Of a stretch of DNA of 59,478 nt, positions 52,281 through 59,478 are shown in pieces (within the stretch, counting starts at the first letter, position 1; each line of letters starts with the position of its first letter). The stretch comes from Bacteroidales bacterium (lineage in GTDB: Bacteria > Bacteroidota > Bacteroidia > Bacteroidales > UBA932). The notes under the pieces were generated by a model. It did not search any database and was not told where the DNA came from. It saw only the letters and a list, made by a program, of their open reading frames with translations. Location: assembly GCA_022648545.1 (NCBI GenBank), contig JALCMP010000012.1:1-59478 (forward strand), written 5' to 3'. A program made the position numbers and the translations under genes.

Positions 52281-52580
52281 TTAAGGATTCATCATTTCAG
52301 TATTTCTAAATTCGAGTATTTCGTAAATTGAATCCACGGCAGCTGCGGCCGGTCCCGAAGGATTTAGTAATTTCGCTTTATTATAAGCGTTTATGGCATC
52401 TCCCCATAACTCCTGACGCCTGTATATATTGCCGAGAAGATACCATGCAGAAGCATTGGAAGGCTCTTTTTCCAACAGGACGTTCAGACAATCATACGCT
52501 TCTGAAAGTCTTCCCTCCCGCAAAAGGGCTTCTATTTCCAGGGAATCCAGAATCCCTGCTATTTCTTTTTTATTATCCAT
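52281..52580 (-). CDS. Small TPR protein
   Basis: 99 aa with about two tetratricopeptide repeats: EALLREGRLSEAYDCLNVLLEKEPSNASAWY and GNIYRRQELWGDAINAYNKAKLLNPSGP. No signal peptide, so cytoplasmic. It starts 14 bp after the rnfA stop, suggesting cotranscription with the Rnf genes. A scaffold or assembly role is possible from position only. Confidence 0.8.
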   Translation of the reverse strand: MDNKKEIAGILDSLEIEALLREGRLSEAYDCLNVLLEKEPSNASAWYLLGNIYRRQELWGDAINAYNKAKLLNPSGPAAAAVDSIYEILEFRNTEMMNP

Positions 52581-52594
52581 AATACGACGGTTTT

Positions 52595-53194
52595 TTACAC
52601 AAGTCCCGAAAACCCCATGAATGCAAGAGCAAGGATACCCGCGGTTACCAGCGCTATAGGCGTTCCCTTAAAAGCTTTCGGAACATTCGAAGTTGCAATC
52701 TGTTCTCTCATTCCTGCGAACAATATTATGGCCACACCATATCCTATGGCGCTTGCCACGGCAAACACTACGGATTCACCCAAATTAAGCATATGTGAAG
52801 CTCCGCAGAATGTAAAGTCCTTCTGAACTACCATGAGGGCAACGCCGAGAACGGCGCAATTGGTTGTTATCAACGGAAGAAATATTCCAAGGGCCTGGTA
52901 CAGCGAAGGGCTTATCTTCTTAAGTATTATCTCCACCATCTGTACGAGCGCAGCTATAACGAGTATGAATGCTATGGTCTGCATGAATTCTATATTCAAA
53001 GGCAGAAGAACGTAATACTGTATCAGGTAAGTGACCAGAGTGGAAAGAGCCATTACAAAACAAACGGCGCCGGACATTCCTACGGCGGTAGAAACCTTCT
53101 TGGAAACACCAAGGAAAGGGCAAACGCCAAGGAACTGCGACAGAACTATATTATTTACGAATACAGCCGATATTAATATTATTATATATTCCAT
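52595..53194 (-). CDS. rnfA: Rnf electron-transport complex subunit A
   Basis: 199 aa, six membrane helices. [27 protein letters not shown] and [13 protein letters not shown] are the signature regions with the Cys residues that carry the intramembrane FeS cluster in Rnf/Nqr homologues. [26 protein letters not shown] ends the core. It forms the membrane core with RnfE. Downstream of rnfE by 17 bp in the Rnf operon. Confidence 0.95.
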   Translation of the reverse strand: MEYIIILISAVFVNNIVLSQFLGVCPFLGVSKKVSTAVGMSGAVCFVMALSTLVTYLIQYYVLLPLNIEFMQTIAFILVIAALVQMVEIILKKISPSLYQALGIFLPLITTNCAVLGVALMVVQKDFTFCGASHMLNLGESVVFAVASAIGYGVAIILFAGMREQIATSNVPKAFKGTPIALVTAGILALAFMGFSGLV

Positions 53195-53211
53195 TTTTAT
53201 CCCCTATTAAA

Positions 53212-53799
53212 TTATTTCTTTTCAGAAAGTTTATTGAACAAAGCCATAAGACATCCCAACACAAGGAATGCCCCCGGAGCCAACACGAATACGAGAATTC
53301 CGTCGCCTCCCGAGAATTTCACTCCAAAAACCGACAAATTGCCGAGAATCTCGCGAATGAGTCCCAGCACCGTAAGCGAAATCGTAAAACCGAGTCCGAC
53401 CCCCAGACCGTCGAGCAAAGACTCGAACACGCCATGCTTGTTGGCAAAAGCCTCGGCACGTCCGAGGATTATGCAGTTTACGACTATCAGGGGAATAAAA
53501 ATTCCCAGAGACTCGTAAAGAGCAGGAGTATACGCCTGCATGAACAGCTGAACTACTGTTACCAGGGTAGCTATGAGAACTATATATGAAGGTATCCTTA
53601 CCTTATCAGGTATGAGCGGAGCAAATGCGGCTATAAGCATATTGGAAAGCACTAGAACGGCCAAAGTGGCCAGCCCCATACCCATTCCGTTCAAAGCCGA
53701 AGTCGTAGTCGCCAAAGTAGGGCACATGCCCAAAACCAAAACGAATGTAGGGTTGTTTTTTACAATCCCCGCAGTCAACAATCCCATCTTGTTACTCAT
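53212..53799 (-). CDS. rnfE: Rnf electron-transport complex subunit E
   Basis: 195 aa, six membrane helices, homologous in fold to RnfA. NPTFVLVLGMCPTLATTTSALNGMGMG and IPLIVVNCIILGRAEAFANKHGV carry the Cys residues paired with those in RnfA. It overlaps rnfG by 8 bp. Part of the ferredoxin:NAD oxidoreductase that moves Na+ or H+. Confidence 0.95.
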   Translation of the reverse strand: MSNKMGLLTAGIVKNNPTFVLVLGMCPTLATTTSALNGMGMGLATLAVLVLSNMLIAAFAPLIPDKVRIPSYIVLIATLVTVVQLFMQAYTPALYESLGIFIPLIVVNCIILGRAEAFANKHGVFESLLDGLGVGLGFTISLTVLGLIREILGNLSVFGVKFSGGDGILVFVLAPGAFLVLGCLMALFNKLSEKK

Positions 53800-54427
53800 T
53801 GCTATCTATCTGAGCCTCCTTTCCCGAATTATTCGAATTCACGTTTATACTCTTGAACGCACCGTATGCATCCCTTATCACATCACAAAATGCTCTGGAA
53901 GAAATTGTAGAAGCGGTAATTGCATCAACGTCGCCTCCGTCCTTCCTCACGGCCACCTTAAAATCCTTATCATCCGGTATCTTGCCATTGAACTGGACTA
54001 CGAAGTGACTTTGGGAATCAGTTATCCTCGCTCCCAGTCCCGGAGTCTCGGAATGCGATATAACGGATGAATTATAAATTTCGCCGTCGGGTTTGAATCC
54101 GACCATGAGATTTATCCTGCCGCCGAATCCCTTCATCGTACTTGCTTCTATTGCATATCCCACTATCTTGCCGCCCTTTTTTGCTATATAAGCCACGGTA
54201 GATCTTGTTTTGCCGTCATATGTATAATTCAGCCTAAGGCTGTCGGCTACCGGATTGTTGTCGAACGCCGGAGTTACCTGTGCTATTGCAGCATTGGTCT
54301 TTGCGATCTGTGCATTCTGTATAGGCTTCAGAGTTATCACATAAACGGCTCCGAGCACCGCTGAAGTAAACAGACATATGACTACCATCGTAGCCACCAT
54401 ATTCTTGAATGTAGATTGTCTTGCCAT
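53792..54427 (-). CDS. rnfG: Rnf electron-transport complex subunit G
   Basis: 211 aa. One N-terminal membrane helix (about 8-32) anchors a periplasmic FMN-binding domain. DAITASTISS at 168-177 matches the flavinylation motif, with Thr174 as the expected covalent FMN site, although it has Ala-Ser where Gly-Ala is usual. SHSETPGLGARI is the other family block. The FMN-transferase needed (ApbE) is not encoded in this window. It overlaps the rnfD stop by one base. Confidence 0.94.
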   Translation of the reverse strand: MARQSTFKNMVATMVVICLFTSAVLGAVYVITLKPIQNAQIAKTNAAIAQVTPAFDNNPVADSLRLNYTYDGKTRSTVAYIAKKGGKIVGYAIEASTMKGFGGRINLMVGFKPDGEIYNSSVISHSETPGLGARITDSQSHFVVQFNGKIPDDKDFKVAVRKDGGDVDAITASTISSRAFCDVIRDAYGAFKSINVNSNNSGKEAQIDSNE

Positions 54428-55422
54428 TATCTTGCCTCCTTAGCAAAACGTTCGGGCTTGCACCATTTGTTCAATAGCGGAACCGTAGCGTTCATTATCA
54501 ATATTGCAAACGAAACACCTTCAGGATAAGCTCCGAAACGACGTATAAGTATCGTAAGGAAACCTATGCCGGTGCCGAAAATTATCATGCCCCATTTGTT
54601 CATCGGCGAAGTCGTATAGTCAGTCGCCATAAATATAGATCCGAGCATCATTCCTCCGGTAAGCAAATTAAACAGAGGATCGGTAAATTCGGCAGGATTA
54701 GCCAGCCATAATATACCTGACAACAAAATAGCCGAGCCCCATATGGAGAATGTTATATAAGGCCTTATTACTTTTCTGGCCAGCAGATAAACAAATCCCA
54801 GCAGCAACGCGACGGTAGAAACCTCGCCCGCCGAACCTATCCTGGCAAACAACAATTGAGAATAAGAAAGGCCAGGATTTGCGGCAAATATCTGAGGAAC
54901 CGTTTGTCCTCCGTCCAGAGCTTCCTTAACAAGCACCAGAGGCGTGGCGCCCGAAACGGCATCGAGAGAAGTGCCAAGAAAAGAATGCGGAACAGACCAG
55001 TTGGTCATCACAACAGGAAAAGATACCAGAAGAAAAACACGACCCACCAGAGCCGGATTGAAAATATTCTGTCCTATCCCGCCGAAAGTCATCTTGGCTA
55101 TTCCTATTGCGACTACGGATCCTATCACTATCGCCCACCATGGAGAACTTGCAGGCATATTAAGAGCCAGAAGTATTCCGGTAACGGTTGCAGAAAGGTC
55201 ATTAACCGTGACCTTTCGTCTTAGCATATATTTTTCTATTATAAATTCGGTCAGCACACAGGTAACTACTCCGAGGACTACCAGCTTTATTGCGGAAATG
55301 CCGAAATAAACAATGGAAACCGCAACGGCGGGCAGCAGTGCTATAATAACGTCTCGCATAATCCTCCTGGTATTTTCCCTGCCATGAAAATGCGGAGACG
55401 GCGACACAAGAAATTTTTTCAT
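54427..55422 (-). CDS. rnfD: Rnf electron-transport complex subunit D
   Basis: 331 aa with about nine helices. SPHFHGRENTRRIMRDVIIALLP starts the protein. DAVSGATPLVLVKEAL contains SGAT with Thr160, the covalent FMN position. MTFGGIGQNIFNPALVGRVFLL and FMATDYTTSPMNKWG are typical. It lies 27 bp after rnfC. The subunit belongs to the ion-translocating core. Confidence 0.96.
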   Translation of the reverse strand: MKKFLVSPSPHFHGRENTRRIMRDVIIALLPAVAVSIVYFGISAIKLVVLGVVTCVLTEFIIEKYMLRRKVTVNDLSATVTGILLALNMPASSPWWAIVIGSVVAIGIAKMTFGGIGQNIFNPALVGRVFLLVSFPVVMTNWSVPHSFLGTSLDAVSGATPLVLVKEALDGGQTVPQIFAANPGLSYSQLLFARIGSAGEVSTVALLLGFVYLLARKVIRPYITFSIWGSAILLSGILWLANPAEFTDPLFNLLTGGMMLGSIFMATDYTTSPMNKWGMIIFGTGIGFLTILIRRFGAYPEGVSFAILIMNATVPLLNKWCKPERFAKEAR

Positions 55423-55449
55423 TATGATAATTCGGTTAAAATTGACATA

Positions 55450-56781
55450 TTATTTTTTAGGACGGTTTTTAATTATTCTCATGACCCTGCCCTTTTGAAT
55501 CCTTATGGTATCCAACAGCGGAATGTAGGCTGGACATGTAAATTGACAGCATCCGCATTCTATACAATCGAAGATTCTGTTTTCCTCAAGGCCTTCCATG
55601 TCGTTTATACGGCCCAATTTATTAAGAAGATAAGGTTCAAGCCCCATGGGACAAGCCTGTATGCATTTGCCGCATTTGATACAGAACGTCTCTTCCTTCC
55701 TTTTGGTTTGCTCCTCGGTAAGATACAATATGGATGAAGAGCCTTTTAAGGTTGGTGCATCCATATTGGATATGGCCTTTCCCATCATAGGACCTCCGCT
55801 AAGTATTTTTACCGCTTCTTCCGGTATTCCTCCTGCATATTCGGCTATTTTAGAAAGAGGAGTTCCTACTCTGTGCCGGAAATTTTTCTGACCCGGAGCG
55901 CAATTTCCGGTAACGGTCATTATACCTTCGAACAAAGGTTTGTTTTTTTGAACGGCTTCATAAACAGCCAGAGTTGTTCCTATATTCTGAACAACGGAAC
56001 CGGTAGCAATAGGCAATCCCATGGAAGGGACTTTTCTTCCTACGACGGCATCTATCAGCTGTTTTTCTCCGCCCTGCGGATATTTCTTCTTCAGCGGGAC
56101 CACCTTTATGCCGGGATAATCCTTTTCAAAAGCCCCGAGCTTTTCTATAGCTTCAGGCTTATTGTCTTCAACACCTATGAAACCTTTTGAAACGCCAAGC
56201 GCCTTCATCATTATTGCGGCTCCTATTATTATCTGCTCGGGCATTTCCATCATAACGCGGTAATCCGAGGTAAGATAAGGCTCACACTCGGCTCCGTTTA
56301 TAATAAGGAATTCTGCCTTGCATCCGGGAGGAGGAGAAAGTTTTACGCAAGTAGGGAAAGTCGCTCCGCCCAGTCCTACGACTCCGCATTCCTTTATGCG
56401 CTCTATTATCTGTTTGGAATCCAGTTTTATTTCCCTTACAATATCTCCGGATCTATCTATGGTATCTATCCACTCGTCGCCCTCGGTTTCTATCGTAACG
56501 GTATTGACCTCTTTCCCGGACAGATCTTTAACGGGACCTATTTTTTTAACCGTACCTGAAACGGAAGAATGTACCGGGGCCGATATGAAACCTCCGGCAT
56601 TTGCAATCAGCTGCCCTACCTTAACCTTATCTCCTACTGCCACAACGGGAATCGCCGGAACTCCGAGATGTTGCGACATCGAAATATACGCGATATCCGG
56701 AATCGGAAGATTCTCTATGGGAGCATCAGCCGCAAGCTTATAATCATTTGGATGAACTCCGCCGATGGAAAATGTTTTCAT
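55450..56781 (-). CDS. rnfC: Rnf electron-transport complex subunit C
   Basis: 443 aa. An N-terminal GGVHPNDYKLAADAPIENLPIP is followed by a flavin/NADH domain with VGLGGATFPTCVKLSPP and GAECEPYLTSDYRVM. The C-terminal part (about 365-425) has two 4Fe-4S motifs: CIKCGKCIQACPMGLEPYLL and CIECGCCQFTCPAYIPLLD. It is the NADH-binding peripheral subunit. It is 34 bp from rnfB, an ordinary spacing in the operon. Confidence 0.97.
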   Translation of the reverse strand: MKTFSIGGVHPNDYKLAADAPIENLPIPDIAYISMSQHLGVPAIPVVAVGDKVKVGQLIANAGGFISAPVHSSVSGTVKKIGPVKDLSGKEVNTVTIETEGDEWIDTIDRSGDIVREIKLDSKQIIERIKECGVVGLGGATFPTCVKLSPPPGCKAEFLIINGAECEPYLTSDYRVMMEMPEQIIIGAAIMMKALGVSKGFIGVEDNKPEAIEKLGAFEKDYPGIKVVPLKKKYPQGGEKQLIDAVVGRKVPSMGLPIATGSVVQNIGTTLAVYEAVQKNKPLFEGIMTVTGNCAPGQKNFRHRVGTPLSKIAEYAGGIPEEAVKILSGGPMMGKAISNMDAPTLKGSSSILYLTEEQTKRKEETFCIKCGKCIQACPMGLEPYLLNKLGRINDMEGLEENRIFDCIECGCCQFTCPAYIPLLDTIRIQKGRVMRIIKNRPKK

Positions 56782-56815
56782 ATCAATTATCCTTTATTAA
56801 TAATAAATTCATAAA

Positions 56816-57700
56816 TTAATTTGCAGTGCCTGAAACCGGTTCCGCTGATGCAGCCGGCTTTACCGCGGCAGCAGCCGGCCTCGGAGGAAAATTAAGAGCA
56901 TGTATAGCTCCCGTAGGGCAGGCATCGTAACATTTCCTGCATAATTTGCACTTGGTAAAATCTATATAAGCAAGGAAATTATTAACATGCACGGCATCGA
57001 AAGGACAGGCTTTCTCGCACAGGCCACAACCTATACATGCCGCCGCACAAGACTTTCTGGCAACCCCGCCTTTTTCCTGATTCATGCAAGAGACATAAAG
57101 TCTGCGGGATTTGAATCCTTTTTTCCTTAGTTCTATTATGTTCTTCGGGCAAGCGGCCACACAGGCACCGCAAGCCGTACATTTTTCTTCGTCAACAACC
57201 GGAAGGCCGGTTTCAGGGTCCATAGATATGGCGCCGAACTTACATGCAGACACACAATCACCCTGGCCGAGACACCCATATAAACACCCCGTATCTCCGG
57301 CATATAAGGAGCTCATTACGGCACATGAAGAACGCCCGTCGTAAATATTCGTCCTCGGCCTTTTTTCAAAAGAACCCGAACATCTGACAACTGCAACCAT
57401 GGGATCCTTTTCGGCAACTTCATATCCCATAGCCCCGGCAACCTTCTTCATAACGTCGTTGCCGCCTACAGGGCAAAACAGGGTATCCAGATTTCCGGCC
57501 TTAACCACGGCTTCTGCAAAAGCCCTGCATCCGGCCTGTCCGCAGCCTCCGCAATTCGCTCCCGGCATAATAGCTTCTACAATATCTATGCGGGGATCTT
57601 CCTTGACTTTGAATTTTTTAGCCACATAATAAAGGACTATGGCCAATACAAGACCCAGCAAGCTGAGCGTTAAAATCGTAAAAATAATAATGTTAGTCAT
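56816..57700 (-). CDS. rnfB: Rnf electron-transport complex subunit B
   Basis: 294 aa. One N-terminal helix, then ANCGGCGQAGC (Cys50, 53, 58) with Cys76 for the first 4Fe-4S cluster. Ferredoxin-like motifs follow: CTACGACVAACPKNII, CIGCGLCEKACPFDAV and CKLCRKCYDACPTGAI, plus CLGQGDCVSAC. It accepts electrons from ferredoxin. The C-terminal ~25 residues are a Pro/Ala-rich tail. Starts inside the 3' end of the RseC-like gene (8-bp overlap), so translation is coupled. Confidence 0.96.
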   Translation of the reverse strand: MTNIIIFTILTLSLLGLVLAIVLYYVAKKFKVKEDPRIDIVEAIMPGANCGGCGQAGCRAFAEAVVKAGNLDTLFCPVGGNDVMKKVAGAMGYEVAEKDPMVAVVRCSGSFEKRPRTNIYDGRSSCAVMSSLYAGDTGCLYGCLGQGDCVSACKFGAISMDPETGLPVVDEEKCTACGACVAACPKNIIELRKKGFKSRRLYVSCMNQEKGGVARKSCAAACIGCGLCEKACPFDAVHVNNFLAYIDFTKCKLCRKCYDACPTGAIHALNFPPRPAAAAVKPAASAEPVSGTAN

Positions 57701-58124
57701 TATCGGTTTTATCTTCTATAAAAAAATCAAAATTATCGGATATCCTTTTCCGGAACAAATAAAGGCAAAAATAATAAAGAGCTACCGCGCCCAGCGTTAT
57801 GAGCCCGGAAACACGTTCATCCGAATAAAAACGCGGCAAAGTTAATAATAAAATCATAAGAACAATAAGAGGAACCACATAAGAAATAAACACGGCCTTT
57901 AATCCGAGCGAACGCTTTAGAACGACCCGCACTTTGTCGCCTTCGGAATATTTTCCCCCGTAAATATTTACAATATCTATTCTCTTCGTAGCAGATTCCG
58001 AAGTAGGGCACATAGCCCTGGCATGACATACCGCGCATGCGGAATTGCTGGTTATTTCCACTATTATTTTCCCGGGGGTAACGGAAATGACACGACCGTC
58101 ATGTTTTATCGAGTCCGTCTTCAT
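57693..58124 (-). CDS. RseC/MucC-type SoxR-reducing membrane protein
   Basis: 143 aa. A short N-terminal domain with GRVISVTPGKIIVEITSNSACAVCHARAMCPTSES supplies Cys residues in a CxxC...C pattern. Two membrane helices follow (about 75-95 and 105-125), then a cytoplasmic tail. This is the RseC family, which often precedes rnfB in Bacteroidota and may link Rnf to redox signalling. Four bases from the DUF3108 gene stop. Confidence 0.88.
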   Translation of the reverse strand: MKTDSIKHDGRVISVTPGKIIVEITSNSACAVCHARAMCPTSESATKRIDIVNIYGGKYSEGDKVRVVLKRSLGLKAVFISYVVPLIVLMILLLTLPRFYSDERVSGLITLGAVALYYFCLYLFRKRISDNFDFFIEDKTDND

Positions 58125-58128
58125 GTTC

Positions 58129-58929
58129 TTATTTTATTTTGCTCGACAAAGGATGGTTCAAATTCGAGTAATTTTTCAATCTTCCGGTAACACGGCCTAC
58201 AAGAATCGGCGATTCGAAAAACAGGGGAATCTTGTTATCATCGTCGGTAATCCATACATAGAGATCATCTTTCCCGGTAAATATTTCCCCTGCCACCAGC
58301 TTTACCGCAAATTTAAGCGTATGAAACGTTCCCAGTCCCCTTATTTTCTTGTCTTCCTTACCGTAATATATAAAATACAGATCGTAAATTTTATTATCTA
58401 TTGCAAAATACAAAGGATGTTTTCTGCCGGTTTTCATACTGTTGAAATTAAGGGCCCTGCATGAAAAAAAGAGAGTGAGCAAATCCATCGCATTATGAGG
58501 ATTTGCTATTACGGTATCCTGCGGAGATCTGTCGTATTTCCGTATTCTTACTTTTATGGCATCATCGGTAAACGAATAATGATTGGTAATCCGGTATTTG
58601 CCTTCCGAGGTTTTCCTTTCGAAGTTTATAGGTCTAAGGTCCGACTCATAAAAACTTGAAGAAAAATACTCCCTTACCTTAAAAAATAAATCGTAGAATT
58701 TGTAAGTATATCCTACGACTTCGGCCTTATATATTCCGTTATCATAATTCAGAGAGCACTTGCCCTCGCCGACATCGGTTTTTATGCCCCCCCATGTATA
58801 ATTAAGTATATATGCCAGTTGTTCTCCTCCCTTGAATGGATAATCCTTTCTTTCCTTCTGGGCCATACAGGCAACGGGAAACATAAGAAGAACAACGATC
58901 CGGAATATTTTGAAATATTTTTTCGCCAT
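58129..58929 (-). CDS. DUF3108 periplasmic protein
   Basis: 266 aa with a signal peptide ending near CMAQ (residue 24). Family features are GGEQLAYILNYTWGGIKTDVGEGK, YKFYDLFFKVREYFSSSFYESDLRP and DLLTLFFSCR, with a C-terminal LVAGEIFTGKDDLYVWITDDDNKIPLFFES. It is a beta-rich domain of unknown function. It lies between dnaB (15 bp) and the RseC-like gene (4 bp), co-directional with both. Confidence 0.88.
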   Translation of the reverse strand: MAKKYFKIFRIVVLLMFPVACMAQKERKDYPFKGGEQLAYILNYTWGGIKTDVGEGKCSLNYDNGIYKAEVVGYTYKFYDLFFKVREYFSSSFYESDLRPINFERKTSEGKYRITNHYSFTDDAIKVRIRKYDRSPQDTVIANPHNAMDLLTLFFSCRALNFNSMKTGRKHPLYFAIDNKIYDLYFIYYGKEDKKIRGLGTFHTLKFAVKLVAGEIFTGKDDLYVWITDDDNKIPLFFESPILVGRVTGRLKNYSNLNHPLSSKIK

Positions 58930-58944
58930 AACAATATAATGCGA

Positions 58945-59478
58945 TTAAAAGTCTCCTGATCCATTATACCCACCCTGATCACCACCGTTCATTCTCGAGT
59001 CCTGAATCGGAGACGTTCCGTACATAGCGGCATCCATATCGGAATCTTCAAGATCGACGAAACGGACTTCGGAACTTCGGAATTTCATATGAACGTCTCC
59101 GACCTCACCGTTACGGTGCTTTGCTATTATTATATCGGTATATCCAGGAATCTGATTTTTCTCCGATTCAAGCCCGTAACGATCATACCTGTGTATGAAC
59201 ATCACTATATCGGCATCCTGCTCTATGGCCCCGGATTCACGAAGATCGCTCAGCATCGGCCGGCCGTTTCCTCCTCTGGTGTCCACTGACCTGTTCAGCT
59301 GGGAAAGAGCTATTATAGGAATTTCAAGTTCCTTTGCGATAGCCTTAAGATTCCTTGATATGGCGGAAACCTCCTGTTCCCTCACACCCTGCTTCATGTC
59401 CGAAGGCGCTGACATAAGCTGCAGGTAGTCGATTATTATCAATTTCACTCCGGCGGTGGCTACAAGTTTCCTGGCCTT
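58945..59478 (-). CDS. dnaB: Replicative DNA helicase, C-terminal part (partial)
   Basis: The frame enters from the window edge and gives 177 codons before the TAA at 58945. LIIIDYLQLMS is the Walker B region. IPIIALSQLNRSVDTRGG and SDLRESGAIEQDADIVMFIHR are the following conserved DnaB motifs, and IIIAKHRNGEVGDVHMKF ends the RecA-like core. The last ~35 residues are an acidic/Gly-Asn-rich tail. The N-terminal and Walker A parts lie outside the window. It unwinds DNA at the replication fork. Confidence 0.96.
   Translation of the reverse strand, partial: KARKLVATAGVKLIIIDYLQLMSAPSDMKQGVREQEVSAISRNLKAIAKELEIPIIALSQLNRSVDTRGGNGRPMLSDLRESGAIEQDADIVMFIHRYDRYGLESEKNQIPGYTDIIIAKHRNGEVGDVHMKFRSSEVRFVDLEDSDMDAAMYGTSPIQDSRMNGGDQGGYNGSGDF

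Noticed and set aside
1..59478. Search for CRISPR arrays, tRNA or rRNA genes, transposases and attachment sites
   Set aside because: No regularly spaced repeats, cloverleaf-like segments, rRNA-like sequence or transposase motifs were recognised by reading; a dedicated tRNA or covariance search was not possible.

Overview
The window reads as a chromosomal segment of a Bacteroidales (Bacteroidota) bacterium. The evidence is two SusC/SusD outer-membrane pairs, a hybrid two-component sensor with a propeller domain, many lipoproteins with short lipoboxes, an Rnf complex in the order B-C-D-G-E-A, and promoters of the Bacteroides type (-33 TTG, about 19-20 bp, -7 TAnnTTTG). The best promoters are upstream of guaB and rpsO. 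Genus or species cannot be named from the sequence alone. Isoleucine is often ATA and base composition is moderate and even, with no obvious foreign island. No rRNA, tRNA, CRISPR array, transposase or gene-free stretch over 300 bp was seen.

Region 1 (1-13.1 kb, minus strand) is a polysaccharide utilisation locus (PUL 1). The transcription order is GH130 glycosidase/phosphorylase, MFS transporter, two paralogous lipoproteins of an unnamed PUL-associated family, SusC, SusD and an intrinsic terminator. After the terminator comes the sensor half of a hybrid two-component regulator, cut by the window edge in its histidine-kinase H-box. A mannoside substrate is suggested by GH130.

Region 2 (13.2-18.9 kb, minus) is guaB followed by three envelope genes: a SurA-like lipoprotein, SurA, and an OstA/LptA-like protein. 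They are tightly coupled behind one good promoter. Region 3 (19.0-21.5 kb, minus) is a short operon of a YhcH/YjgK-family protein, a TIGR01212-type radical SAM protein and a threonine aldolase.

Region 4 (21.5-38.4 kb) is the most interesting part (PUL 2). A minus-strand operon runs ribokinase, SusC, SusD, three ADP-ribosylglycohydrolase-family exported proteins, two exported esterases each with an extra degenerate esterase-like half, a sugar transporter of the GRP/RhaT type, and a lipoprotein with fibronectin-III and YD-like parts. A divergent LacI regulator faces it across a 30-bp near-perfect palindrome that overlaps the ribokinase promoter. Together these suggest a ribose scavenging system that releases ribose from ADP-ribosyl or other ribosyl compounds outside the inner membrane, imports it and phosphorylates it. 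This resembles the known Bacteroides ribose (rus) systems but has its own enzyme set and no nucleoside hydrolase.

Region 5 (38.4-50.8 kb) mixes strands. It holds an NlpC/P60 lipoprotein with a dipeptide epimerase (murein peptide recycling), a small unknown protein, a YgjP-like metalloprotease, rpsO, a type-B carboxylesterase lipoprotein, pnp, glyA, a SpoU-type RNA methyltransferase and a large secreted metzincin-like protease.

Region 6 (50.8-59.5 kb, minus) is a long co-directional run: the dnaB 3' part, a DUF3108 protein, an RseC-like protein, rnfB-C-D-G-E-A, a TPR protein and a beta-lactamase-fold lipoprotein. The Rnf complex couples ferredoxin:NAD electron transfer to ion pumping.
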